From an uncultured Selenomonadaceae bacterium (lineage in GTDB: Bacteria > Bacillota > Negativicutes > Selenomonadales > Selenomonadaceae): a stretch of 64,000 bases of DNA. A program made the translations under genes and the position numbers. Numbering within the stretch: the stretch's first letter is position 1; every line of letters begins with the position of its first letter. The notes under the pieces are model-generated. The model did not search any database, had not been told where the DNA came from, and saw only the letters and a list, made by a program, of their open reading frames with translations. The stretch lies in contig CAJOMO010000009.1 of NCBI GenBank assembly GCA_905235685.1, positions 24,425-88,424 on the forward strand. Direction: 5' to 3'. Below, piece by piece: positions 16,584 through 25,664 of the stretch.

Positions 16584-17294
16584 TTAACCTCCGAGATAAG
16601 CCTTGCGAATATCCTCACTGGCGGCAAGTTTTTTGGCGTCGCCGGAAATTGTGATTCTGCCGGTTTCCAAAACGTAAGCGCGGTTGGCAATCGACAGCGC
16701 CATATTCGCGTTTTGCTCAACCAATAAAACCGTCGTGCCGGTCTGGTTAATGTCGACGATTATATTAAAAATTTCCTTGATTAAGAGCGGCGCAAGCCCC
16801 ATTGACGGCTCGTCGAGCAATAAAAGTTTTGGGCGACTCATAAGCGCGCGCCCCATTGCTAACATTTGCTGTTCGCCGCCGGATAAAGTTCCCGCCATTT
16901 GCAATTTGCGTTCTTCGAGCCGCGGGAATCTGCCGAAAACCATTTTCAAATCCTGCGCGATACCGTCTTTGTCTTCGCGGATAAACGCACCGAGTTCCAG
17001 ATTTTCCATAACAGTCATTTCGGCAAAAATCTTGCGCCCTTCGGGAACTTGCGAAATTCCTTCGCGCACAATCTTATTCGCGGGCATACCGGCAATATCC
17101 TTGTCGAGAAATTTAATCGTGCCGGTTTTCGGTTTGAGCAAGCCGCTAATCGTGCGGAGCGTGGTAGATTTTCCCGCGCCGTTCGCGCCAATCAGCGTCA
17201 CAATTTCGCCTTCGTTGACGTTCAAGCTGACGCCCTTAATCGCGTGAATCGCGCCGTAGTAAACATTTATATCGTTAATTTCAAGCATGGACAT
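16584..17294 (-). CDS. livF: branched-chain amino acid ABC transporter, ATP-binding protein LivF
   Basis: One of two ATPases that power branched-chain amino acid import. 236 residues: Walker A GANGAGKST, ABC signature LSGGEQQMLAMGRAL and Walker B LLLLDEPSMGLAPL, with the LivF hallmark QVPEGRKIFAEMTV. The ATG at 17294 has AAGGGG 7 bases upstream. It lies downstream of bioB rather than directly after livG, which is unusual. Confidence 0.95.
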   Translation of the reverse strand: MSMLEINDINVYYGAIHAIKGVSLNVNEGEIVTLIGANGAGKSTTLRTISGLLKPKTGTIKFLDKDIAGMPANKIVREGISQVPEGRKIFAEMTVMENLELGAFIREDKDGIAQDLKMVFGRFPRLEERKLQMAGTLSGGEQQMLAMGRALMSRPKLLLLDEPSMGLAPLLIKEIFNIIVDINQTGTTVLLVEQNANMALSIANRAYVLETGRITISGDAKKLAASEDIRKAYLGG

Positions 17295-17306
17295 AGCAAA
17301 ACCCCT

Positions 17307-18275
17307 TCATTTGTTGGTCAAGCCAAGTTTTTTCAAAAGTTCCAAATCGCCGCGAATGGTGGTGCCGCTCGTGGTGAGCATATCGCCGGTAATGGAGGCA
17401 GACGCGCCATTTAGCAAAGCGCTCGCACCAAAATCCGGCAAAAGTTTTCGCCCCGCGGCAAGCCGAATATTCGCCGTTGGATTTATAAATCTGAAAATGG
17501 CAACCGTGCGCAAAATTTCTTCGGGCTCAAGCGGCGGGCGATTTTCAAGTGGCGTACCACGAACAGCCATCAGCGCGTTAACGGGAATTGATTGGATATT
17601 CAAATTTGAAAGTTCGAGCGCCATATCGATTCGGTCTTGCCAATTTTCGCCCATGCCGATAATTCCGCCCGAACAAACGCAGAAACCCGCCGCCTGCGCG
17701 AGCCGAATTGTGTTAATTCTGTCGTCGTAAGTGTGACTGGTACAAATTTGCGGGAAAAATCTGCGCGAAGTTTCAATGTTGTGGTGGTAACTGGTGACGC
17801 CGGTTGCGCGCAGCCTTTTAAATTGTTCGGCAGTCAAAATTCCGTGCGACGCGCATAAATCGATTTTGAGATTTTCGCGCAGGAGTTTATAAGCGTCGAT
17901 CGCCTTGTCAAAATCTTCACCGGTTAGGGCGCGCCCGCTGGTAACGATAGAAAATCTGTTAACGCCGGCTTTTTCGTTGGCGCGCGCGGCGGCAAGAATA
18001 GTTTCCGCGGGCAGAAATTTATATTCAAGAATGCCGGTGTGGTGAGCGGCGGACTGCGCGCAGTATTTGCAATTTTCGCCGCAATGTCCGCTCTTGCCGT
18101 TAATGATAGTGCAGAGGTCAATGTGGTTGCCGCAAAATTTTTTCTGGATAAGGTGAGCGCCGTGCTGAATTTGTTCGAGCGGCTCATTTAACAGAAAATC
18201 GAAATTATCAGCGGCGGTTAACCTTTCGCCGGCGATAATTTTTTTTGCGACTTCGAGTGCATTTTTCGTATCCAT
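17307..18275 (-). CDS. bioB: biotin synthase
   Basis: A radical SAM enzyme that inserts sulfur into dethiobiotin. 322 residues with the cluster motif CGENCKYC, HHNIETS, and NALMAVRGTPLENRPPL, all typical of BioB. It sits inside the liv gene set, between livG and livF, and a palindromic repeat separates it from livG. No other biotin gene is in the window. Because livF begins 12 bases after its stop, bioB and livF are almost certainly co-transcribed. Confidence 0.95.
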   Translation of the reverse strand: MDTKNALEVAKKIIAGERLTAADNFDFLLNEPLEQIQHGAHLIQKKFCGNHIDLCTIINGKSGHCGENCKYCAQSAAHHTGILEYKFLPAETILAAARANEKAGVNRFSIVTSGRALTGEDFDKAIDAYKLLRENLKIDLCASHGILTAEQFKRLRATGVTSYHHNIETSRRFFPQICTSHTYDDRINTIRLAQAAGFCVCSGGIIGMGENWQDRIDMALELSNLNIQSIPVNALMAVRGTPLENRPPLEPEEILRTVAIFRFINPTANIRLAAGRKLLPDFGASALLNGASASITGDMLTTSGTTIRGDLELLKKLGLTNK

Positions 18276-18300
18276 AGTTAAGTCTCCTAACTACAACAAA

Positions 18301-18413
18301 GACGCCGACAGGATGTCGGCGCGAACCCGCCGCGCGCTAATGAGCTGGAAGCGAATTAATGCGCGGCTGTTTTCTTTGCAACTTTCTTTTGCGCCAAAAG
18401 AAAGTTGATATCA
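18301..18413 (-). repeat. modular palindromic repeat, copy 1 (beta subtype)
   Basis: One of nine related intergenic elements. Read on the minus strand, every copy has three modules: (3) an A/T-rich hairpin such as CAACTTTCTTTT....AAAAGAAAGTTG followed by CAAAGAAAA, (2) a GC-rich middle segment, and (1) a short GC hairpin, often followed by T residues. The beta subtype has GCGAATTAA and CTAATGAGC in module 2. This copy begins within the livG stop codon (TTGATATCAA) and ends in GCCGACA/TGTCGGC at 18303-18320. Confidence 0.85.
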
Positions 18414-19193
18414 ATTCATGGATTCAGTGCCGAGATACGCGCGAATAACTTCGGGGTTGTTTTGAATTTCGGCGGGCGTACCCTCGGCGATAATCATTCC
18501 ATATTCGAGAACATAAATTCTTTCACAAATGCCCATAACCAGGCTCATATCGTGTTCGATAAGCAAAACCGTTAAGCCGAACTGTTTTCTAATCCAACGG
18601 ATCATTTCCATAAGCTCATGAGTTTCTTGCGGATTCATACCCGCCGCCGGTTCGTCCAGCAATAAAAGTTTCGGTTTCGCCGCCAACGCCCGCGCTATTT
18701 CCAATCGCCTCTGCGCGCCGTAGGGTAAATTTTTTGCAACTTCATAGGCGTGTTCGTCCAATTTAAAAATCTTCAGCAGTTTCAAACTTTCCGCCGTGAT
18801 TTCATTTTCCTCAGTAAAATATCTGCCCATTCGCAAAACCGTTTCAATCAAACCATATTTCACGTGGCAATGATACGCAATTTTAACATTATCCAAAACG
18901 CTAAGCTCACTGAACAGCCGGATATTTTGGAAAGTTCGAGCAATGCCGCGCTGCGTAATTTCGTACGGTTTCTGTCCAACAATCGATTCGCCGTCCAATT
19001 GAATATCGCCGGTTGTCGGTACATACACGCCGGTTATCAAATTAAAAATCGTAGTCTTGCCCGCGCCGTTCGGTCCGATTAACCCGATAAGCTCGCCCTT
19101 GTTGATGTAAAAATTAAAATCAGCAACAGCCTTCAAGCCGCCGAATACTTCAGAAACATCTTCCGCCTTCAGTAACGGTTTATTTTCCGCCAT
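18411..19193 (-). CDS. livG: branched-chain amino acid ABC transporter, ATP-binding protein LivG
   Basis: The second import ATPase. Walker A GPNGAGKTT, the LivG-type insert GIARTFQNIRLFSELSV, signature-like LPYGAQRRLEIARAL and Walker B LLLLDEPAAGMNP. 260 residues from the ATG at 19193, with AGGAGG 7 bases upstream inside the livM stop region; a GTG at 19199 is possible but lacks spacing. A palindromic repeat begins at its stop codon. Confidence 0.95.
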   Translation of the reverse strand: MAENKPLLKAEDVSEVFGGLKAVADFNFYINKGELIGLIGPNGAGKTTIFNLITGVYVPTTGDIQLDGESIVGQKPYEITQRGIARTFQNIRLFSELSVLDNVKIAYHCHVKYGLIETVLRMGRYFTEENEITAESLKLLKIFKLDEHAYEVAKNLPYGAQRRLEIARALAAKPKLLLLDEPAAGMNPQETHELMEMIRWIRKQFGLTVLLIEHDMSLVMGICERIYVLEYGMIIAEGTPAEIQNNPEVIRAYLGTESMN

Positions 19194-19195
19194 AA

Positions 19196-20152
19196 TCACG
19201 CCTCCTTGCCGGAAATTTTATCCAAAACTTTTTTTATCGGCGTAAAGTTTGTAATTTCCATGTAGCCGAATAAACCTTGCGGGCGATAAAACATAAGCAA
19301 GATTAAAGCCAACGCGTAAATTATCATTCGCACTTCGGGAAATGACGCCAGCGCCGCCGAGATAAACGTTACGACGAACGCGCCCGCGATTGAGCCGGTG
19401 ATTGAGCCCATGCCGCCCAGTACAACCATGATCAGATAATTGAACGACGCAAGAAATGTAAACGAGTTCGGGCTGATTAAATAAAATTGGTGAGCGAATA
19501 ATCCGCCCGCAATTCCCGCAAACGCCGCGCCGATTGTAAACGCCATAACTTTATACTTCGTCGTGTTGACGCCCATAGCCTCCGCCGCAATTTCATTTTC
19601 ACGAATGGCAATGCACGCGCGCCCGTGCGAACTGTTCACAAAATTTTTTATGAAGAACAAAGTTATCAACATCGCGCCGTAAACCCACGCAAAATTTGTC
19701 AAGTGCGGAATGCCCTTAAAGCCCGCCGCGCCGCCTACGTATTCAATGTTCATAATCACGATTCTGATAATTTCGCCTAAGCCCAAAGTCGCAATGGCAA
19801 GATAATCGCCGCGCAACCTTAAAGTCGGCAAGCCAATCAAAAATCCTAAAATTCCCGCGCAAATCGCGCCCAAAATTAACGCCACGATAAACGGCAAATG
19901 AAAATTCGTCGTCGCCACAACTCCAACGTACGAGCCGACCGCCATAAAACCCGCGTGCCCGATTGAAAATTGCCCCGTGTAGCCGTTGATTAAATTCAAA
20001 CTCACTGCCATTATCACGTTTACGCAAATCAAAATTATGTTCAACTGCCAAAACGCGCCGATCATTCCGCCGGAAATCATTCCTTGTATCACGCCGAAAA
20101 TTATCAGCCCGATTATCAGCATCGTTAAATCTCTTCGTCTAACTGAGTTCAT
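19196..20152 (-). CDS. livM: branched-chain amino acid ABC transporter permease LivM
   Basis: A 318-residue inner-membrane permease with about eight hydrophobic segments. Family motifs include NGYTGQFSIGHAGFMAVG and LPTLRLRGDYLAIATLGLGEI, and the late VVLGGMGSITGSIAG. AAGGTG precedes the ATG, which lies 3 bases beyond the livH stop. With LivH it forms the membrane channel. Confidence 0.94.
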   Translation of the reverse strand: MNSVRRRDLTMLIIGLIIFGVIQGMISGGMIGAFWQLNIILICVNVIMAVSLNLINGYTGQFSIGHAGFMAVGSYVGVVATTNFHLPFIVALILGAICAGILGFLIGLPTLRLRGDYLAIATLGLGEIIRIVIMNIEYVGGAAGFKGIPHLTNFAWVYGAMLITLFFIKNFVNSSHGRACIAIRENEIAAEAMGVNTTKYKVMAFTIGAAFAGIAGGLFAHQFYLISPNSFTFLASFNYLIMVVLGGMGSITGSIAGAFVVTFISAALASFPEVRMIIYALALILLMFYRPQGLFGYMEITNFTPIKKVLDKISGKEA

Positions 20153-20155
20153 ACA

Positions 20156-21043
20156 TTACACCTTTTCATGAGTATTTTTGCCGAAAAGTCCGGTCGGCTT
20201 GATTAACAAAACCAAAATCAGAATTGCGAACGCCGCCGCGTCTCTGAAAGTCGAAGATAAAAAGCCCGCAACGAGCGCCTCAATCACGCCCAAAATTATT
20301 CCGCCGACAACCGCGCCCGGCAAAATTCCTATTCCGCCCAATACCGCCGCCACGAACGCCTTCAAGCCTGGCATTATTCCCATAAGCGGATCGATTGTGT
20401 TGTAGTAGACGCCGACCAGGACGCCCGCCGCTGCCGCCAAACTTGAGCCGATAAAAAATGTCATCGAAATTACTCTGTCCGCGTCAATTCCCATGAGCTG
20501 CGCTGTCTCCGTGTCGAAACTTGCCGCGCGCATTGCTTTGCCCAATTTTGTTTTCTGCACAATGTACGTTAAAAGCGCCATCAAAATTATTGTTATCGCG
20601 AAAATCAAAACTTGTTGCCCGTTGATTATGAATCCGCCCGCGTTGAAAGAAATATTTCCAATGACGTCGGGGAAAGTCCGCGGCGTCGGTGTCACGAAGT
20701 ACATTCCGGTATATTCAAGGAAAAATGACACGCCAATTGCCGTGATTAAAATCGAAATTCGCGGCGCGTGCCGGAGCGGTTTGTACGCCAATTTCTCAAC
20801 GACCATTCCCAATAAGCCCGTGACGAACATTGAAATTAAAAGCGCGGGCAAAATCGGTAAGCCCGCCGCCGTCACGCCGAAAAATCCCAAATACGCGCCA
20901 ACCATATAAATGTCGCCGTGCGCAAAATTTATCAGCTTGATAATTCCGTAAATCATTGTGTAGCCCAGCGCGATTAGTGCGTAAATACTGCCCAGACTTA
21001 CGCCGTTTATCAGCTGCTGAATCAGTTGGTGAACAAAATCCAT
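20156..21043 (-). CDS. livH: branched-chain amino acid ABC transporter permease LivH
   Basis: A 295-residue permease. It has the LivH start pattern NGVSLGSIYALIALGYTMIYG followed by LINFAHGDIYMVGAYLG, and the EAA-like segment AFVAAVLGGIGILPGAVVGG. GGAGGTCA precedes the ATG. It is the first gene of livHMG-bioB-livF. No branched-chain binding protein gene (livJ/livK) lies beside it; the lipoprotein on the other strand is of the polar amino-acid type. Confidence 0.94.
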   Translation of the reverse strand: MDFVHQLIQQLINGVSLGSIYALIALGYTMIYGIIKLINFAHGDIYMVGAYLGFFGVTAAGLPILPALLISMFVTGLLGMVVEKLAYKPLRHAPRISILITAIGVSFFLEYTGMYFVTPTPRTFPDVIGNISFNAGGFIINGQQVLIFAITIILMALLTYIVQKTKLGKAMRAASFDTETAQLMGIDADRVISMTFFIGSSLAAAAGVLVGVYYNTIDPLMGIMPGLKAFVAAVLGGIGILPGAVVGGIILGVIEALVAGFLSSTFRDAAAFAILILVLLIKPTGLFGKNTHEKV

Positions 21044-21073
21044 ACGATGACCTCCAAAAAATTTCTCGCGCAG

Positions 21074-21102
21074 ATTTTAACTTTTTATTTATGCAATGTC
21101 AC
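21074..21102 (-). promoter_or_regulatory. promoter of the liv operon
   Basis: Minus-strand GTGACA (21097-21102), a 17-base spacer and TAAAAT (21074-21079), about 30 bases before livH. Confidence 0.65.
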
Positions 21103-21196
21103 GCTTTATTTTTTGCAGGAATAACGAATCGAATTGCCGAATATTACCGCAACGAATTTACAACTAATTTTCATAAACGGAAGGATGTTTACCAAA

Positions 21197-21994
21197 ATGA
21201 AGAGATTTTTTCTGATGGCGTTGCTACTTTTGTCAATGGTTTTAACGGGTTGCGGTGGCGGCGGCGATTCGGGCGGCTCTGCTGACAGCAAGAAAATTGT
21301 TATCGGGCTTGACGACGAATATCCGCCGATGGGTTTCAAAGACGAAAACAATCAAATTACGGGCTTTGACGTGGATTTGGCGAAAGAAGCGGCAAAACGC
21401 CTCGGCAGCGAAGTTGAATTTAAAGCTATCGATTGGAGCAGCAAAGAGGCCGAATTGAAGTCCGGCAGAATCGATATTCTTTGGAACGGTTTGGACATTA
21501 CGCCCGAACGTCAAGAAAATATGTTGTTCAGCGCGCCGTACATGGACAATCGCCAGGTGATTTTCGTACGCGTGGGCGACGACCAGGGAATTACTTCAGA
21601 GGCTGATTTGGCGGGCAAAGCTGTTGGTACTCAATCCGGCTCAACCGCTGAAGCTTACATTACCGGCAACGAAAATTTGTTGAATACTTTTGCCGAATTT
21701 AAAACCTACGGCGATTATATCAGCGCGTTTATGGATTTGGAAAATGGCAGACTTGACGCGCTCGTTTGCGACGAAATTGTCGGGCTTTACAATATGTCGA
21801 AACAGCCCGGCAAATTTGAAGTGCTGAATATCACGGTTGGTCCTGTCAGCGAATTTGGAATTGCCTTTGCCAAAGAAAATACGGCTCTGCGCGATAAAGT
21901 TCAAAAAGTTTTCGACGAAATGGTTGCAGACGGCACGGCGGCGAAAATTTCTGAGCAATGGTTTGGTACAAATTTAATCAAAGCTAAGAATTAA
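21197..21994 (+). CDS. polar amino-acid ABC transporter substrate-binding lipoprotein
   Basis: It binds an amino acid (glutamine, cystine or histidine class) outside the membrane and delivers it to the permease that follows. Signal peptide MKRFFLMALLLLSMVLTGC ends in a lipobox (LTGC) with a Gly/Ser-rich linker after the cysteine. The body has the family 3 pattern: VIGLDDEYPPMGFKDE, ITGFDVDLAKEAAKRLG, DILWNGLDITPER, and QSGSTAE. 265 residues. An ATG at 21185 is in frame but has no spacing from GGAAGG; the ATG at 21197 fits better. Confidence 0.88.
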   Translation: MKRFFLMALLLLSMVLTGCGGGGDSGGSADSKKIVIGLDDEYPPMGFKDENNQITGFDVDLAKEAAKRLGSEVEFKAIDWSSKEAELKSGRIDILWNGLDITPERQENMLFSAPYMDNRQVIFVRVGDDQGITSEADLAGKAVGTQSGSTAEAYITGNENLLNTFAEFKTYGDYISAFMDLENGRLDALVCDEIVGLYNMSKQPGKFEVLNITVGPVSEFGIAFAKENTALRDKVQKVFDEMVADGTAAKISEQWFGTNLIKAKN

Positions 21995-21998
21995 TTCA

Positions 21999-22643
21999 AT
22001 GGAAAAATTTTTAAACATGACGCTCCTGATTTTGCAGGGCGCAGAAGTTACTTTGACAATTTTTTTGGTAACATTGGCGTTGAGCGTGCCAATCGGCGGG
22101 TTGGCGGCTTTGGGGCGAATTTCAACCTTCGCGCCGCTAAGATACGCGATGGAATTTTACGTTTGGATAATGCGCGGAACGCCGCTTATGTTGCAGTTGC
22201 TGTTCGTGTATTTCGCGTTGCCGATGGTTGGAATAAGACTGCCGGATTTTGCGGCGGCGCTTTTAGCCTTCACGATGAACTACGCGGCGTATTTCGCAGA
22301 AATCTTTCGCGCAGGAATACAGGCGATACCCAAAGGGCAATATGAGGCGGCAAAGGCTTTGGGCTTAAAACATTGGCAAATGATGCGCTACGTAATTTTC
22401 CCGCAAGTTTTACGCGTGGTACTGCCGCCAATTTCCAACGAAACAATAAATTTGGTCAAAGACACTTCGCTGATTTACATTTTGGCGATGAATGATTTGT
22501 TGCGCGTGGCGCGAACAATTGTGCAGCGCGAATTTGATATGACGCCGTTTGTGATAGCCGCGGCATTTTACTTGATAATGACGGCGCTATTGACGTGGAT
22601 TTTCAAAAAACTTGAGCAGCGTTATGGTTCATATGAAACTTAA
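21999..22643 (+). CDS. polar amino-acid ABC transporter permease (GlnP/TcyB class)
   Basis: A 214-residue permease with five or so membrane segments. It shows the HisM/GlnP features: VWIMRGTPLMLQLLF, YAAYFAEIFRAGIQAIPKGQYEAAKALGL (the EAA loop that docks the ATPase) and KDTSLIYILAMNDLL. It follows the binding protein by 4 bases. The usual third gene, a GlnQ-type ATPase, is missing; an amidase gene comes next. The ATPase must be encoded elsewhere or shared. Confidence 0.88.
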   Translation: MEKFLNMTLLILQGAEVTLTIFLVTLALSVPIGGLAALGRISTFAPLRYAMEFYVWIMRGTPLMLQLLFVYFALPMVGIRLPDFAAALLAFTMNYAAYFAEIFRAGIQAIPKGQYEAAKALGLKHWQMMRYVIFPQVLRVVLPPISNETINLVKDTSLIYILAMNDLLRVARTIVQREFDMTPFVIAAAFYLIMTALLTWIFKKLEQRYGSYET

Positions 22644-22662
22644 TTTGATGAGGAGGCTTTGT

Positions 22663-23946
22663 GTGGTTAAGAAAATATTGGCGGGTCTCCTCATTTTTAT
22701 TTTAATGAGTTCGACAGGTGAGGCGGCGGCGAATTTGACAAACAAAACTGAAGTTAAAAATTTACGCTACAGCGTTGAGCCAGGCAAAGTTAGAATCGTT
22801 TTGGATATGAGCAGGCAAGTCGAGTACACGGAATCTTATCTGGAATATCCTTCGCGGCTGATTGTTTCTTTCAAAAATACCTGGATTAACGTCAAAAAGA
22901 TGAAGAAAGACATTGAGATAAATTCTTCGGCGGCAAGCAGAATCAAAGTCGCGCAGTACGACCCCTCGACAGTTCGTGTGGTTATCGAAACAATTTCCGC
23001 CACAAAACTTTTTTGGCTAAGCGGCGGACCCAGCGGGCAAAGATTTGTCATTGATTTAACAGATCCAAATTTTGTACCAGAGCCCGAGCCTGAGCCCGAA
23101 ATTGAAATTGACAATCCGCCGGAAATTGAAAATCCAGACGAAGGCGAAATTGACGAGCCTTTTGTTGGCACGACCGAAAGTTCAACCGAAACTGAAGATG
23201 AAAATGAAACTCCCGCTAAACAGGACGACAAAAAATCCGACAAAAAATCCGGCAAGAAAACTGACAAAAAAACTGACAAAAAAACTGATAAGCCGGATGA
23301 AAAAAATCCTGCCAGCGGAGATCCTTCGTTGACAGAACTTGATCAAGATTTGGAAGATATTATGCATTTGAAGGGCAAAATCATTTGCATAGACGCAGGA
23401 CACGGCGGCGGCGATTCGGGCGCTATTGGACCAACCGGCGTTACCGAAAAATCCGTAACCTTGCGGGTAGCTCTGGAACTTGAGAAACTTTTGAAGGCTG
23501 AAGGCGCAAAAGTCATAATGACGCGGCACGCAGACAAGCAAGTTTCAGCCAAAGGCGATAGAGCCTCGGCGATTGAGGAACTTCAAGCGCGTTGCGACGT
23601 GGCAAATAAATCTAACGCAGTGATTTTCATTTCAATTCACGCCGACAGTTTCACCAACCCCGCGGCGCGCGGCACAACCGGATATTATTTCGCGCAGAGC
23701 ACCGGCAACAAATCTTACAAATTGGCAGACGCGATTAGACGGGCGATTTGCGAACAACTTAGGACGCCGAGCCGCGGCACTAAATCTTGCAACTTTTACG
23801 TCGTGCGCCATACCGATATGCCCGCCACGCTGATTGAACTTGCTTTTATTTCAAATGCCGACGAAGAAAAACTGTTAGACTCCGACGAAGGAATTAAGCA
23901 GGCGGCGCAAGGAATTTTAGACGGCATTGAAGATTATTTTGGATAA
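22663..23946 (+). CDS. N-acetylmuramoyl-L-alanine amidase (AMIN and Amidase_3)
   Basis: A cell-wall hydrolase that cleaves the amide between N-acetylmuramic acid and the stem peptide. A signal peptide is followed by an AMIN-type domain (about 25-130), a Pro/Glu- and Lys/Asp-rich linker (about 140-225, with repeated KKTD units) and an Amidase_3 domain. Zinc and catalytic residues are visible in CIDAGHGGGDSGAIG, the Glu of VTEKSVTL, SIHADSF, and the Glu of TLIELAFISN. I start at the GTG at 22663, 6 bases after AGGAGG; upstream codons overlap the permease gene. 427 residues. Confidence 0.9.
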   Translation: MVKKILAGLLIFILMSSTGEAAANLTNKTEVKNLRYSVEPGKVRIVLDMSRQVEYTESYLEYPSRLIVSFKNTWINVKKMKKDIEINSSAASRIKVAQYDPSTVRVVIETISATKLFWLSGGPSGQRFVIDLTDPNFVPEPEPEPEIEIDNPPEIENPDEGEIDEPFVGTTESSTETEDENETPAKQDDKKSDKKSGKKTDKKTDKKTDKPDEKNPASGDPSLTELDQDLEDIMHLKGKIICIDAGHGGGDSGAIGPTGVTEKSVTLRVALELEKLLKAEGAKVIMTRHADKQVSAKGDRASAIEELQARCDVANKSNAVIFISIHADSFTNPAARGTTGYYFAQSTGNKSYKLADAIRRAICEQLRTPSRGTKSCNFYVVRHTDMPATLIELAFISNADEEKLLDSDEGIKQAAQGILDGIEDYFG

Positions 23947-24981
<1,035 letters not shown>

Positions 24982-25003
24982 AAAATTATCCACCAAACAA
25001 AAA

Positions 25004-25118
25004 GAGGCGCTCAAGGATGAGCGCCCCCGCGTCGCGCTTGTCACGTGATGCGTGATGTGACAACCCGCGCCGCCCTTTTCTTTGCTAGGCGTTTCTTTTC
25101 AAGAAAAGAAATGCCGAA
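25004..25118 (-). repeat. modular palindromic repeat, copy 2 (alpha subtype)
   Basis: Read on the minus strand it starts 4 bases after the rpsT stop: module 3 hairpin GGCATTTCTTTTC/GAAAAGAAACGCC, then TGTCACATCACG..CACGTGACA flanked by GCGGCGCG and CGCG, then GGCGCTC/GAGCGCC followed by CTTTTT. The last hairpin with its T-run is a plausible rpsT terminator; on the plus strand the element lies 22 bases beyond trpS. Confidence 0.88.
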
Positions 25119-25122
25119 CTGA

Positions 25123-25389
25123 TTATGCAGAAATGGCATTAACTTTCAAAGTAAGTCTAGATTTTTTACGAGCTGCCGCATTTTTATGAATTGTATTATT
25201 TGCCGCCGCTTGGTCAATCGCTTTTTGGGCAGCCGGAAGAAGTTTTTTAGCTTCAGCGGCGTCATTTTTGGCGATAGCAGCCATAACGAGTTTTTGAGCC
25301 TTTTTCATACGAACTTTTTCGGCGACGTTACGTTCATGGCGTTTAGCATCGAGCTGCACGCTTTTTTTTGAGGATTTGATATTTGGCAA
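25123..25389 (-). CDS. rpsT: 30S ribosomal protein S20
   Basis: bS20 binds 16S rRNA during early 30S assembly. 88 residues, starting LPNIKSSKKSVQLDAKRHERN, rich in Lys and Ala, with the usual ending of alanine-rich helices. The start codon is TTG at 25389 with AAGGAGTG upstream, recalling the non-AUG start of rpsT in other bacteria. Its length from this start is the family norm. A consensus-like promoter lies at 25430-25458. Confidence 0.95.
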   Translation of the reverse strand: MPNIKSSKKSVQLDAKRHERNVAEKVRMKKAQKLVMAAIAKNDAAEAKKLLPAAQKAIDQAAANNTIHKNAAARKKSRLTLKVNAISA

Positions 25390-25429
25390 ATCGGACACTC
25401 CTTTCACCCAATTTAATTCAACGCAAGGA

Positions 25430-25458
25430 AGTTTAGCACAGTGGCGAACAAATTGCAA
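25430..25458 (-). promoter_or_regulatory. rpsT promoter
   Basis: Minus-strand TTGCAA (25453-25458), a 17-base spacer and TAAACT (25430-25435), with TGC forming an extended -10. Confidence 0.7.
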
Positions 25459-25470
25459 GAAAAATTTAAG

Positions 25471-25498
25471 TTGAAAAAAGCAAACTTCGATATAATAT
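25471..25498 (+). promoter_or_regulatory. candidate promoter for flgE
   Basis: TTGAAA (25471-25476), 16-base spacer and TAATAT (25493-25498), leaving a leader of about 160 bases before flgE. I see no clear sigma-28 motif. The rpsT promoter faces the other way and its -35 is 12 bases from this one. Confidence 0.5.
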
Positions 25499-25664
25499 TC
25501 GTAAGTGCAGAACGAATCTTACAAATAAAACTGATAAAAATTTCAAGGTCAGACGTAAAAATTCGTCGAATGGAGTTCGCAGCAGTGACATGGAGCGTCA
25601 TAGAAAATCTGACCCCGCGGCGATTCAAATTTCGTCGAATAACAGCAAAGAAAGGTGATTTATT

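Noticed and set aside
23090..23310. Repetitive Lys/Asp/Glu stretch as a DNA repeat element
   Set aside because: It is the low-complexity linker between the AMIN and amidase domains, with codons differing between units.
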